64,000 nucleotides of DNA from Candidatus Hydrogenedentota bacterium (lineage in GTDB: Bacteria; Hydrogenedentota; Hydrogenedentia; Hydrogenedentales; CAITNO01). The notes under the pieces were generated by a model that was not told where the DNA came from, searched no databases, and saw only the letters and a list, made by a program, of their open reading frames with translations. Position 1 is the first letter of the stretch. The number at the start of each line of letters is the position of its first letter. Made by a program: the position numbers and the translations under genes. The stretch is taken from NCBI GenBank assembly GCA_903893795.1, contig CAITNO010000082.1:30819-94818 (forward strand), given 5' to 3'. This document shows, piece by piece, positions 51,793 through 60,882 of the stretch.

Positions 51793-51793
51793 T
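51766..51793 (+). promoter_or_regulatory. Promoter of the PEGA/FGE-fold gene
   Basis: TTGCAG (51766-51771), a 16-base spacer and a perfect TATAAT (51788-51793), about 110 bases before the gene. The remaining part of the 51542-51905 gap contains the small frame at 51589. Confidence 0.52.
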
Positions 51794-51905
51794 TCGCAAT
51801 GTGTGGTGCGGCAGTTGCCCAATGATGATGGTAACACTCTCATTCTGGTACGGTTGGCAATTGTTATTGCTTGGCATGCGACAGTTTGAGAATGAATAGG
51901 AGACG

Positions 51906-53186
51906 ATGATGACGTGCAACACTATACGGCCATGGAGCGCGTGGCCGGCCGCAATGCTGTGGATGCTGACAGTGGGCATGGCCTTTGGGCCGTCCCCGGC
52001 GTTTGCCCAGGTCGGCGGTGAAATCCGGGTCATATGCGAACCGGGCGCGCAGATTCTTGTGGACAGCAAACCAAATGGCACCACAAGCGCCGAGACAGGC
52101 GGCTTGATCATCCATGAGGTGCCCGCGGGGCAGCATGGCATCAAGGCGGTCAAAGTAGGTTTTGCGCCCCAAGAGGGGCAGGTGACCGTGTCAGCGGGCA
52201 AGGAAGCCGTATTCACAGTGCAATCTTTTTCGCCGGAAACCGGCGCTCCGGCGCAAGTTGGCAGAATTGTAGTGAAAAGCATTCCGGCCGAGTGCAAGGT
52301 CATTATCGGTGACATCGGCGTAGCCCGGGAAAAAACACAAGAATCTCTGGAGCTGCCCGACGTTCCCGCTGGAAAGCACACCATCGTCTTCGAGGGAGCG
52401 GGCAAGGTCTTGCAAAAGGAAATCTCGCTGGATGCAGGCGATGAAATGCGGCTTATGGCTGACTTCCATGGGGTGGTGGTTACTGTCGAAAGAACGCAAC
52501 CCGGCGATGCGAAGGCACAGACATTCTCAGGCATGGAGTTTATCGAGGTCCCGGCGGGTTCGTTTGAGATGGGAAAAGACGGCGGAGACACCGGGCCACC
52601 GCACCAGGTGAGTATTTCCAAAGGCTTTCTTATGGGCAAATACGAGGTGACCCAGGCGCAGTGGCAGGCCTTAATGGGGAGCAATCCAAGCTATTTCAAG
52701 GGTGCCACACTGCCAGTGGAACAGGTGTCATGGAACGACTGTCAGGAATTCATCCAGAAGCTGAATGCCCTTGGACAAGGCACGTATCGGTTGCCCAGCG
52801 AAGCCGAGTGGGAGTATGCGTGCCGGGCAGGAAACACGGGTGAGTACTGTTTCGGCAATGATGGTTCGAAAATTGGTGAGTTTGCCTGGCATGTCTGGAA
52901 CTGCGGTGCCAAAACGCACGACGGAGGCCAGAAACAGCCCAATACCTGGGGACTCTACGACATGCCCGGAAATGTGTGGGAGTGGTGTCAGGACCTGTAC
53001 CACGAGAGCTACACCGGCGCCCCGGCAGAGGGCAGTGCGTGGGAATTGCCGGGGGGTGGCTTTCGGGTGTTGCGCGGCGGTTCATGGTACACCTATCCGC
53101 AGGAATGCCGTTCGGCGTACCGCGCCTATGACCCGCCAGACCGTCGGCTCAACGATATTGGCTTTCGGTTGGTGAGGAACCCGTGA
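51906..53186 (+). CDS. Secreted PEGA and formylglycine-fold (SUMF1) protein
   Basis: 426 aa. Signal peptide to about residue 35 (MLWMLTVGMAFGPSPAFA). Two PEGA-like beta domains (about 39-105 and 118-190; GEIRVICEPGAQILVDSKPNG and RIVVKSIPAECKVIIGDIGV). Residues about 200-425 form a SUMF1/FGE-sulfatase domain: EFIEVPAGSFEMGKDGG, MGKYEVTQAQWQALMGSNPS, LPSEAEWEYACRAG, DMPGNVWEWCQDLY, GGFRVLRGGSWYTYPQECRS. The Cys pair needed for FGE activity is not both present (RGGSWY...C), so a sulfatase-maturing role is unlikely; many such domains bind sugars or are accessory. Probably a surface or periplasmic binding protein. Confidence 0.84.
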   Translation: MMTCNTIRPWSAWPAAMLWMLTVGMAFGPSPAFAQVGGEIRVICEPGAQILVDSKPNGTTSAETGGLIIHEVPAGQHGIKAVKVGFAPQEGQVTVSAGKEAVFTVQSFSPETGAPAQVGRIVVKSIPAECKVIIGDIGVAREKTQESLELPDVPAGKHTIVFEGAGKVLQKEISLDAGDEMRLMADFHGVVVTVERTQPGDAKAQTFSGMEFIEVPAGSFEMGKDGGDTGPPHQVSISKGFLMGKYEVTQAQWQALMGSNPSYFKGATLPVEQVSWNDCQEFIQKLNALGQGTYRLPSEAEWEYACRAGNTGEYCFGNDGSKIGEFAWHVWNCGAKTHDGGQKQPNTWGLYDMPGNVWEWCQDLYHESYTGAPAEGSAWELPGGGFRVLRGGSWYTYPQECRSAYRAYDPPDRRLNDIGFRLVRNP

Positions 53187-53532
53187 CGCCGAGTGTTCAG
53201 GCGCTGCATGCACAGAAGTTTCCTTCTGTTGTCTAGCCATTTGGCATCTAATGTGAAGCATGGCTGAGGCGGCAAGCCGGAGCCTGCGCCGAAGGGGATA
53301 AAGGCCGAATCTGACGCGTTTCACCATTTTCTGTTTCACTATCCGAACGCGCCGCGGTTCCGGTGCCATCACAGAATTCCCAGCGGTCAGCAGATTTGCC
53401 GGATTACATGTCATCAGGACTCGAAACTGGTATCTTGCACACTGCTGCAAGTATTATCCGCGTCCATGGACGTCGCTCTTTTGGTGGCGGGCGGCGCCGC
53501 GTGTTCATTAGGCCTTCTTGAGAGGATGTTTT
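53187..53532. other. Intergenic stretch without recognised content
   Basis: 346 bases between the PEGA/FGE-fold gene and aroA. I see no credible small gene, RNA family, terminator with T tract or promoter that matches consensus well. Confidence 0.5.
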
Positions 53533-54813
53533 ATGGATTTTGTATTGGAAAAATCGGCGTTGAACGGCGAAGTGCGCATTCCTGGTTCGAAATCGCACAC
53601 GATTCGGGCCGTGGCAATCGCAGCGCTGGCAGAGGGAACAAGCCATATCCTGTCGCCCTTGGATTCGGCAGACGCCCATGCGGCCCGCCGGGTGTACCGG
53701 CAGTTTGGCGCCTGCATCGACGAACTGGATGCGGAATGGCGGGTGCAGGGCTTCGGCGGCAGTCCCGGAACGCCCGCCGATATCATTGATGTGCGCAACT
53801 CGGGCACGACGATGCGCATGGCCCTGGGCAGCGCGGCGTTGATGCCTGGGGGCGGTTTGGCCGTGCTCACCGGTGACGACCAGGTGCGGCGCAGGCCCTG
53901 CGGCCCGCTGGCTGCGGCATTGAACACGCTCGGCGCCAAGGTGGAATCCACCCTGGGCACGGGCAATCCGCCATTTGTTGTGCGCGGGCGCATGCGCGGC
54001 GGCGAGGTGACCCTTGAGGCGGTGACGAGCCAGTATGTCAGCTCTCTGCTGGTCAATGCGCCCCTGGCCGAGGGCGACACGGTCCTGCACGTTCCGCTGC
54101 TGAATGAGAAACCCTACGTGGTCATGACCCTGGACTGGCTGTCGCGGCAGGGGGTTCGGGTGGAATACGACAGCGAGCTGTCGGAATTCCGAATCCCAGG
54201 CGGCCAGCGTTATCAGCCGGTGGACCGTCCGATTCCGTCCGATTTCAGTTCGGCCACCTTCTTTCTGGCCGCCGGGGCGCTTCCGGGAAACCGTGTGGGC
54301 AGTCTGGGGTTGGACATGACGGACACTCAGGGCGACAAGGCCGTGGTGGATTATCTGCGTGCAATGAACGTGTCCGTCGAGGTGGACGGTGATGCGGTTC
54401 GGGTCACCGGCGGGTCGCTGCGCGGTTGTGAAATTGACATGAACGCCACGCCGGACGCACTGCCCATGATGGCGGCACTGGCGTGTTTTGCCGAAGGGAC
54501 GACCCGGCTGGTCAATGTCCCGCAGGCCAGATTGAAGGAAACGGACCGCATCCACGTGATGCGGCTCGAACTGGAAAAGATGGGGGGGCGTGTCACCGAA
54601 CTGCCCGATGGAATGATTATCGAGCAGAGCGTGTTACACGGCGCAGAGGTGGACGGGCATGGGGACCACCGGGTGATCATGGCGTTGAGCATCGCGGCCA
54701 CGCAGGTCGCGGGTGTTACAAAAGTGCACGGCGCAGATGCGGTGGACGTGACTTACCCCGGCTTCGGCGATGCGCTGCGGCAACTGGGGGGGAGTCTGAA
54801 AGCGGAAATCTGA
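53533..54813 (+). CDS. aroA: EPSP synthase (3-phosphoshikimate 1-carboxyvinyltransferase)
   Basis: 426 aa from the ATG at 53533, with GAGAGGA eight bases upstream. PGSKSHTIRAVAIAALAEGT (shikimate-3-phosphate site), DVRNSGTTMRMALG, VLTGDDQVRRRPCGPLAAAL, LVNVPQARLKETDRIHVM and HGDHRVIMALSIAA are complete. It transfers the enolpyruvyl group from PEP to shikimate 3-phosphate. The next gene supplies both its substrate and uses its product. Confidence 0.96.
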   Translation: MDFVLEKSALNGEVRIPGSKSHTIRAVAIAALAEGTSHILSPLDSADAHAARRVYRQFGACIDELDAEWRVQGFGGSPGTPADIIDVRNSGTTMRMALGSAALMPGGGLAVLTGDDQVRRRPCGPLAAALNTLGAKVESTLGTGNPPFVVRGRMRGGEVTLEAVTSQYVSSLLVNAPLAEGDTVLHVPLLNEKPYVVMTLDWLSRQGVRVEYDSELSEFRIPGGQRYQPVDRPIPSDFSSATFFLAAGALPGNRVGSLGLDMTDTQGDKAVVDYLRAMNVSVEVDGDAVRVTGGSLRGCEIDMNATPDALPMMAALACFAEGTTRLVNVPQARLKETDRIHVMRLELEKMGGRVTELPDGMIIEQSVLHGAEVDGHGDHRVIMALSIAATQVAGVTKVHGADAVDVTYPGFGDALRQLGGSLKAEI

Positions 54814-54873
54814 GAGCAACAGGCACTGTGCGCGGATGGTGAAGTCGGCGCGGGATGGAGAAGGTTTGGAAGC

Positions 54874-56490
54874 ATGAATATTGTTGTTATGGGACCCAAG
54901 GGCGCGGGAAAGAGCACTTTGGGCATGAAACTCAGCAGCTTCTTGGGCATACCCTTTGTGGACACGGACAAGGTGGTGGAGGAACTGCACGCGCGGCGGG
55001 AGGGCGGGAGCCTGTCCTGCCGCGAAATTTTCCTCACGCTGGGCGAAGAGAAATTCCGTGCCTTGGAACGTGACGCATCGAAGGAGGCCGCCGCATTTGA
55101 CTACACCGTGATCATCACGGGCGGCGAACTCATGATGGACCCCAATTCCAGGAAGATTCTGCGGGCGGGCAACATACTGGTCTGGCTGCACGCAGCCCAA
55201 AGCGTTCTGTGGGAGCGGGCGACCCGCCATGGGGTTCCACCTTGGCTGCAGGGTGAGGACGGCGAGAAGATATACACCGACCAGACAACGCACCGCGAGG
55301 ATGTGCTGCAGCCCTATGCGGACATCGTGCTCGACACCACCAGCGGCGCAATCGATGACCTGGTGGTGCAGCTTGCGGAGTTGGTGTGCGAAGAGCTCGC
55401 AGTCCGGCAAACTGCGGCAAACAGTTACGGTGAAGTTATACGCGTGACCACCTTCGGCGAGAGCCACGGCAAGGCCATCGGCGTGGTGATGGACGGCGTG
55501 CGTCCCGGAATTCCGTTCACGGTCGAAGACATCCAGCGAGAACTTGATCGGCGGCGTCCGGGCCAAAGCAAGGTGGTGACGCAGCGCCGCGAGGCCGATG
55601 CGGTGCAGATCCTTTCCGGCGAGTACGAAGGGCGCACCACAGGTGCCCCCATCGCCATGGTCATCTACAACGAAGACCAGCGGTCAAAGAACTACGACGA
55701 TCTGAAGGACCTTTTCCGGCCCGGACACGGCGACTTTACTTTTTACAAGAAGTACGGCGTTCGGGACCATCGCGGCGGCGGCCGCCAGTCCGGTCGCGAG
55801 ACGGCCTGCCGGGTGGCCGCAGGCGCCATGGCATCGCACATACTGAAGAGGCACGGTGTGAGAATTGTGGCCCACGCGATAGAGATTGCCGGCATTCGCG
55901 CGAAACAGTGCGACCTGTCGACCATTGAAAACAACCCCGTGCGATGTGCCGACCCGGAAGTGGCGCCTGCCATGGAAGAGGCCATCCTTGCCGCGCGCGG
56001 CGGGAAGAATTCCGTCGGCGGCATCATCCAACTGGAGGTCTACGGCCTTCCGCCTGGACTGGGCGACCCCGTTTTTGGAAAGCTGGACGCCCGGCTGATT
56101 AGTGCCATTATGACCATGGGCGCGGTGAAAGGAGTCGAGGTGGGCGACGGCTTTGCCATCACAGCCCTGCGCGGGAGTGAGGCCAATGACGCCATGGAGG
56201 ACGGGCGCTTTCTGAGCAACCACCACGGCGGTATATTGGGCGGCATCTCGACAGGTGAGCCGGTCATTATGCGGGTCGCCGTGAAACCGACCGCATCCAT
56301 TGCGCAAAAGCAGCCCACGAGCACAATTGCCGGTGACAATGTCGAGGTGGCCGTGCTGGGCAGGCATGACCCGTGCATAGTGCCCAGGGCGGTGCCGGTG
56401 GTGGAAAACATGGCGGCTCTCGTGCTACTGGATGCGTTTGAGGTTCAAGCCCGGCTGAATCCGGAATGGGCCGGAAAATACTATAAGTAA
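54874..56490 (+). CDS. aroKC: Shikimate kinase-chorismate synthase fusion
   Basis: 538 aa. Residues 1-175: shikimate kinase with P-loop GPKGAGKSTLG, VDTDKVVE and EKFRALERDASKEAAAF; the usual GGG after strand 3 is GGE and the lid is atypical. Residues 180-538: chorismate synthase with intact FMN/EPSP motifs, VIRVTTFGESHGKAIGVVMD, RRRPGQS, FRPGHGDFTFYKKYGVRDHRGGGRQSGRET, SNHHGGILGGISTGEP and GRHDPCIVPRAV (fragments; the whole segment is longer). Together with aroA it covers three consecutive steps: shikimate to S3P, EPSP and chorismate. A natural fusion with no stop or frameshift between the parts; the junction is around residue 175-182. Confidence 0.93.
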   Translation: MNIVVMGPKGAGKSTLGMKLSSFLGIPFVDTDKVVEELHARREGGSLSCREIFLTLGEEKFRALERDASKEAAAFDYTVIITGGELMMDPNSRKILRAGNILVWLHAAQSVLWERATRHGVPPWLQGEDGEKIYTDQTTHREDVLQPYADIVLDTTSGAIDDLVVQLAELVCEELAVRQTAANSYGEVIRVTTFGESHGKAIGVVMDGVRPGIPFTVEDIQRELDRRRPGQSKVVTQRREADAVQILSGEYEGRTTGAPIAMVIYNEDQRSKNYDDLKDLFRPGHGDFTFYKKYGVRDHRGGGRQSGRETACRVAAGAMASHILKRHGVRIVAHAIEIAGIRAKQCDLSTIENNPVRCADPEVAPAMEEAILAARGGKNSVGGIIQLEVYGLPPGLGDPVFGKLDARLISAIMTMGAVKGVEVGDGFAITALRGSEANDAMEDGRFLSNHHGGILGGISTGEPVIMRVAVKPTASIAQKQPTSTIAGDNVEVAVLGRHDPCIVPRAVPVVENMAALVLLDAFEVQARLNPEWAGKYYK

Positions 56491-56667
56491 CCGGGAACCA
56501 TAAGTCGGGAATGAGGGATTGAAGACCCAAGAGGGGGCGTGACACTGTTTCTGTTGATGCGTGGTCAAGTGGATGCTGTTTGACTGCTGACAGTTAAACA
56601 CCAACGCCTGACGGGTGCCGTTGCCGGGAGGCGCTTGACTGTACTGCAGGGTGGGTAAACAGACGGG

Positions 56668-58056
56668 ATGGTGGCTCGGATGTTTGGGTTGTTCAAGTCT
56701 CAGAAGGCGCCTCTGGGCGCGCGAATTGCAGCGACGGTCCGAAAGCACACGCTTCGGGGGCTTGTCGTGGTCGTTCCGCTGGGTGTCACCGTCTACGTGC
56801 TTCAGTTCTGCTATGACCTCACGGGGGGCTATCTTGCACCGTTAATCCGTGAAATCACCGGAACCCTTCCTGAAACGGTCCTCATTGGGGTATCCATTGC
56901 CCTTTTTCTGGGGTTGCTTTTTATCCTGGGTATTATCACGGCAGCCACGGCCGGACGACGGCTCATTGCCCTCTTTGAATATGTCATCCGCCGCATCCCG
57001 CTGGTCAAGGCGGTGTACGGCGCATCAAAGCAGATGGTGGAAGTTCTCAGCCCCAGCGATGTGGAGAGCAATTACGAGGCCTCCGTCCTGGTCGATTTTC
57101 CCTTCCCAGGCGTCAAGTCACTGGGCTTCATTACGGGCCGGCTGACACTTCAGGACGGTATAGAGTATTACCGCGTCTTTGTGCTTACGACACCCAATCC
57201 GACCAGCGGGTACCTGGAGATATTTCCCAAGGAATTTGTGCAGGCGAGCGGTCTTTCCGTGGAGGATGCGCTCAAATCGGCGATGTCGGCGGGCATTCTC
57301 ATGCCAGACACCCTGAAGAACGGACCGATGCCTGTGCAGGGGCCCCGTTTTCAAAGCGCCGGTGCTACCGGCTCTTTGGAGGCCAAGGTGCCGGGGAAAC
57401 CCTCCTATTGGGCCAGGAACATGTCCATCATCCGCAACCGGCTGCTTTCGGGCCTGCTGTTGCTCGTGCCGCTGGCCAGCACGGTGGTGGTGGTGCGATT
57501 CATTTTCGGGCTTACAGTGGGACGGGTTGCGCCCGTGACCAAGGCGATTCTTGCCGACATGCCCCACTGGCCGCAGTTGGGACTTTCCGTTGTGATCTTT
57601 ATCGCGGGACTGTGGCTCATCGGCATGGTGGCCACGGCCGTGGTGGGGCAGCGACTCATCGCCTTGGGTGAATACTTGATAGAGAAGATTCCCATGGTGG
57701 GCGTGATTTACGGCGCCTCCAAACAGATTGTGGGCACCCTGGCCATGAAAAGCGGGGGCAGTGGCTCGGGGCTGGAAGCGGCAGTGCTTGTGGAATTTCC
57801 CTATCCCGGTGTGCGCGCTCTGGGCTTTCTTGTCGGACGGGTTCGGCAGGCCGACGGCACCGAAATGTGCAAGATTTTTCTCCCGACCGCGCCCAATATC
57901 AGCGTTGGCCTGTTCTTGTTGTACAAGACCGAGGATGTTTTCCTGTGCGGCCTTTCTGTCGATGATGCCATACGCATGGTCGTGTCCGTGGGTATACTTA
58001 GCCCCAGCCGCATGACCTTGACGCCGGTGGGCCCGCCCGTGAAGCAAAAGGCATAA
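56668..58056 (+). CDS. Double DUF502 membrane protein
   Basis: 462 aa. Two consecutive DUF502 units in one chain. Unit 1, about residues 20-205: membrane segments (LRGLVVVVPLGVTVYVLQFC; TVLIGVSIALFLGLLFILGI), RRIPLVKAVYGASKQMVEVL, VLVDFPFPGVKSLGFITG. Unit 2, about residues 255-455: LLSGLLLLVPLASTVVVVRFI, LSVVIFIAGLWLIGMVAT, KIPMVGVIYGASKQIVGTL, VLVEFPYPGVRALGFLVG. Ordinary DUF502 proteins are about 200 aa with one unit. Function of the family is unknown. Follows aroKC by 178 bases. Confidence 0.88.
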   Translation: MVARMFGLFKSQKAPLGARIAATVRKHTLRGLVVVVPLGVTVYVLQFCYDLTGGYLAPLIREITGTLPETVLIGVSIALFLGLLFILGIITAATAGRRLIALFEYVIRRIPLVKAVYGASKQMVEVLSPSDVESNYEASVLVDFPFPGVKSLGFITGRLTLQDGIEYYRVFVLTTPNPTSGYLEIFPKEFVQASGLSVEDALKSAMSAGILMPDTLKNGPMPVQGPRFQSAGATGSLEAKVPGKPSYWARNMSIIRNRLLSGLLLLVPLASTVVVVRFIFGLTVGRVAPVTKAILADMPHWPQLGLSVVIFIAGLWLIGMVATAVVGQRLIALGEYLIEKIPMVGVIYGASKQIVGTLAMKSGGSGSGLEAAVLVEFPYPGVRALGFLVGRVRQADGTEMCKIFLPTAPNISVGLFLLYKTEDVFLCGLSVDDAIRMVVSVGILSPSRMTLTPVGPPVKQKA

Positions 58057-58182
58057 GCAGGCCTTTCGATAGGGGACCTGCCGGGTGGAGGCCGCTTTGC
58101 ACAACGGCAGCTTTCGGCGGGGTGGGGTGCTACATGCTATCATGAAGCCAATCGCCTTTACGGGGCGCGGAGAGATAAAATC

Positions 58183-58818
58183 ATGAACAAGGCTTCGGCA
58201 GTCGGATTTGCATGTGGCGTGATTTTTCTGGGCTTGTCCGTGGCGCTTATGAGTGTCGGCAACGGGCAAAAGAAAGCGCAGGGCGCGCCAAAGCCGGGCG
58301 CGGTCGGCGCTGACGGCCGTGTTGCGGTGGTTGAAGAGTCGGCCGAGTCCGACTCCGCAACAAAAGCCCCCCAGAAGAAGATGGTTGACTTTAAGCCGGC
58401 GGGAAACCAACTACTGCCCAAAGTGGAGGCGCCGGGGGGCGGAGTGAAAATGACCCGCTCGGCAACGCCGGGGGGGTATCGGGCCGGACAGCCGCTGGAC
58501 GTGATTGTCAGTCTTGATGCCGACGGCAAGGACAAGCTGACCGCGCTGGCCCTGGTGGAGCGCTTGCCCAAGGGGTGGAGTTTTGAGGAGCTAACGGGCG
58601 GAGCAAAGCCGGTCATCGTGCCGGCAAAGGGGGCCACGGGCGAATTAAGCTTTGTGTGGGTTCAGGTCCCCGCCTTTCCATGTACGGTATCGTATAAACT
58701 GCTCCCCGGACCGGATGTGGTGGGCGCACAGGAACTTCAAGGGCAGGCGGTCTATCGGCAGTCAGGACCGGAAATGAGGACGGAGATGGTGAAAACCCTG
58801 GTGCCTGCGGCACCATGA
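58183..58818 (+). CDS. Small exported/anchored protein with beta-sandwich domain
   Basis: 211 aa. A membrane segment at residues 6-26 (AVGFACGVIFLGLSVALMSV) with GGAGAG before the ATG, then a low-complexity linker to about residue 85, then a beta domain (GYRAGQPLDVIVSLDADGKD, LALVERLPKGWSFEELTGG, LSFVWVQVPAFPCTVSYKLL, AVYRQSGPEMRTEMVKT). This domain resembles extracellular beta-sandwich modules seen in large surface proteins of related bacteria, where it often precedes anchoring motifs. Single-copy, orphan; function unknown. Confidence 0.66.
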   Translation: MNKASAVGFACGVIFLGLSVALMSVGNGQKKAQGAPKPGAVGADGRVAVVEESAESDSATKAPQKKMVDFKPAGNQLLPKVEAPGGGVKMTRSATPGGYRAGQPLDVIVSLDADGKDKLTALALVERLPKGWSFEELTGGAKPVIVPAKGATGELSFVWVQVPAFPCTVSYKLLPGPDVVGAQELQGQAVYRQSGPEMRTEMVKTLVPAAP

Positions 58819-58894
58819 GTAATTAGAAAACCTTAGGAATTGAAGGCAGAGGTCCGCTGCCGGAACTGTGGCGCAAGGTGAGTGTTGCAATGTG

Positions 58895-58916
58895 GGGCAG
58901 ATATTCCTGTCTGCCC
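58895..58916. terminator. Hairpin between convergent genes
   Basis: GGGCAGA pairs with TCTGCCC around an 8-base loop, in the 105-base gap between the anchored protein and the next minus-strand gene. No T tract, so weak. Confidence 0.35.
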
Positions 58917-58923
58917 TTCGGTG

Positions 58924-60882
58924 CTAAGGTTGCCGTGCGGGGCGGTGTAGTAGCGCCACCAAGTCCACAGCACAGTCGAGGGTGTCGGGCGCTAGATGGG
59001 AGTTGTCTAAGGGCAGGGCGGGGATGACAGACTCACCCAGGGCCACGATGCCGGAGGATGTGCGCAGGGTGGCTTTGCGCAGGGGATTGTCGGGGGCAAG
59101 CGTCATGGACGCCCAGGCGGCAAGGGTGGGTGCCAAGTCCCATCCGGAGGCATCATTGACGATGCGAAACCGCAACAGCGCCTCCAGTTCACGCTGCCAG
59201 GACTGCCAGGAGGGTTCAGGGGGCCGCTTGGCCAGGGAGGCCAACTCAAGCGCACCCTCCACGGCCATATAATATTCAAGCTCGCCGGACACGGAGTTAA
59301 TGTCACGAAAGAGCACCGGGTCAAATCCCGGGGGCGGCCCTCCATTGGCCGGTAGTGACCAGCGGCGCAGGTAGTGCATGACGGGAAGCACGAGGTCATT
59401 GTAATAGAAAGCCGCGTCTGCAGAGGCCTTTTCGGGGGAGCTGTGGCGGGTGAGTTGGACGGCCGCAAGCACCGTCCATGCGGCGCTGGCTGGGTTTCGT
59501 ACGAAAGAGGGCAGGGCGGGGGTGCCGTCCGTGTGCAGGAGTTCGGGCAGGGTTGCGGGAGTCTTGGCTGCGTCTTCTGTGGCCAACAGGGGGGCTCTAA
59601 AGAATTGCAGTTGGCGCATGGCCCGGTCTGGATAGCCGGCGAGTTGCCACGCCAGAGAAGTCCAAGCGGCCAATTCGGGTGAAACTGCGCACAGGGAGGG
59701 CTGGTGGGCCGGTGCGGCCACAACGGTGCCGCTGTCGGGGTTGAGCGCTGTGAAAAGGCTTCGCAAGTCGCGAAGAGCGCGGGCATGCGTGTCCGTTGCG
59801 TCGCCAAGGAGGGGCAAAGCCGGGGACAACAGCGCGGCATACTCGGTTTGTGTCTGAGTTTGCAGCGCGTCAAACCCGAGTTGGATGGCGTTGTCCAACG
59901 ACTGATCGGCTTCATCGCGGCTCTTTGCGAAAGCGATAAAGACCTCCGCGCGGTTGGGATTGGGGGCTTGGCCCGGGTTAATGCTGACGACTGCGGCGGC
60001 CGGCCCCACGGCGGATTTTCTTGTCATGGCGCGGTTTTCACCGGTGCGCAACTCGCATCTGATTTCAGGGGTGGAAAATGCGGTGGCACACCAGGCACCC
60101 TCGGAGAACGACGACCATTCGGCGGGCGTTGCGCATTCCTTCTTCAGGCGCCGGGCATGGTCCCAGTCCTGACTGCCAACGTGGGCGGGGCGGAATTGGT
60201 AGAGACGTGCGCGCTGTGCGTCATAAAAAGTGGCGAAACCGCATGCGGCCTGCGGCAGGGCAATGGGCAGGGCCAGGGGAAGGCGGTCTTCGGGAACCGG
60301 CGCAAATTGCTGAAACCAGGAGATGGCGCGCACAGGGGTGGGCGTGTTTAAGGCGATGCGCACGGCCAGGAGGGAATTCTTGGGCGACGTGATGAAGGTC
60401 TGTGTCACAGTGGTCTTCAACTCGGCGGAGGTCGAGAGAATCTCGAGGCTCGCAGATTCGGGCGTCGGTGGGCCAGACTTTTCGGTTCTCCATGAAGGCT
60501 GCGAAAGCCAATGGATGTCTTGGCCGCCGTCGACGCCCCATTCACAGCCGGAAGGCAGAGCACTGTCCTTCGGGGGAGGTGCAAGCTGATTGTTCGCGCC
60601 GGCGTGGGGCCAAAGTAGGGTGTCAACCCGTCCGGTTGCATCGACCCCGACCACGACACCGCCAAAGCCCAGGCCATATAGGGGGCGGGAGGGGCCGAAA
60701 GCGTCCACCCAGGGGGATGCGGAGGCGGTGCGTTGAAGACTGGCGGTGCAAAGGACCACCAGGGAAATGAGAACCCATAGACCACTGAAAGGGGCGCGGT
60801 GGACAGTGGGCGGCATTGTGCCGCTGTTTGAAAGGGTCGCGTTGCTTGGCAGAGACGGTGCGTATTGATTGGCGGCAGTCAT
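58924..60882 (-). CDS. Secreted (alpha/alpha)-barrel glycosidase-like protein
   Basis: 652 aa from the ATG at 60882, whose ATGA overlaps the stop of the upstream gene; GGAG lies eight bases before. A hydrophobic signal at about residues 32-55 follows a polar N-terminus. The first part reads like a GH15/GH63-type N-terminal beta-sandwich (GLGFGGVVVGVDATGRVDTLLWP), and the rest (about 330-650) is helix-rich in the style of an (alpha/alpha)6 toroid (SPELAAWTSLAWQLAGYPDRAM, ASADAAFYYNDLVLPVMHYL, SGELEYYMAVEGALELASL). I could not confirm catalytic acids or a CAZy family. Overlap with the next gene upstream suggests one unit. Confidence 0.6.
   Translation of the reverse strand: MTAANQYAPSLPSNATLSNSGTMPPTVHRAPFSGLWVLISLVVLCTASLQRTASASPWVDAFGPSRPLYGLGFGGVVVGVDATGRVDTLLWPHAGANNQLAPPPKDSALPSGCEWGVDGGQDIHWLSQPSWRTEKSGPPTPESASLEILSTSAELKTTVTQTFITSPKNSLLAVRIALNTPTPVRAISWFQQFAPVPEDRLPLALPIALPQAACGFATFYDAQRARLYQFRPAHVGSQDWDHARRLKKECATPAEWSSFSEGAWCATAFSTPEIRCELRTGENRAMTRKSAVGPAAAVVSINPGQAPNPNRAEVFIAFAKSRDEADQSLDNAIQLGFDALQTQTQTEYAALLSPALPLLGDATDTHARALRDLRSLFTALNPDSGTVVAAPAHQPSLCAVSPELAAWTSLAWQLAGYPDRAMRQLQFFRAPLLATEDAAKTPATLPELLHTDGTPALPSFVRNPASAAWTVLAAVQLTRHSSPEKASADAAFYYNDLVLPVMHYLRRWSLPANGGPPPGFDPVLFRDINSVSGELEYYMAVEGALELASLAKRPPEPSWQSWQRELEALLRFRIVNDASGWDLAPTLAAWASMTLAPDNPLRKATLRTSSGIVALGESVIPALPLDNSHLAPDTLDCAVDLVALLHRPARQP

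Noticed and set aside
51906..53186. Formylglycine-generating enzyme (sulfatase activation)
   Set aside because: The active-site Cys pair is incomplete and no sulfatase gene is nearby.
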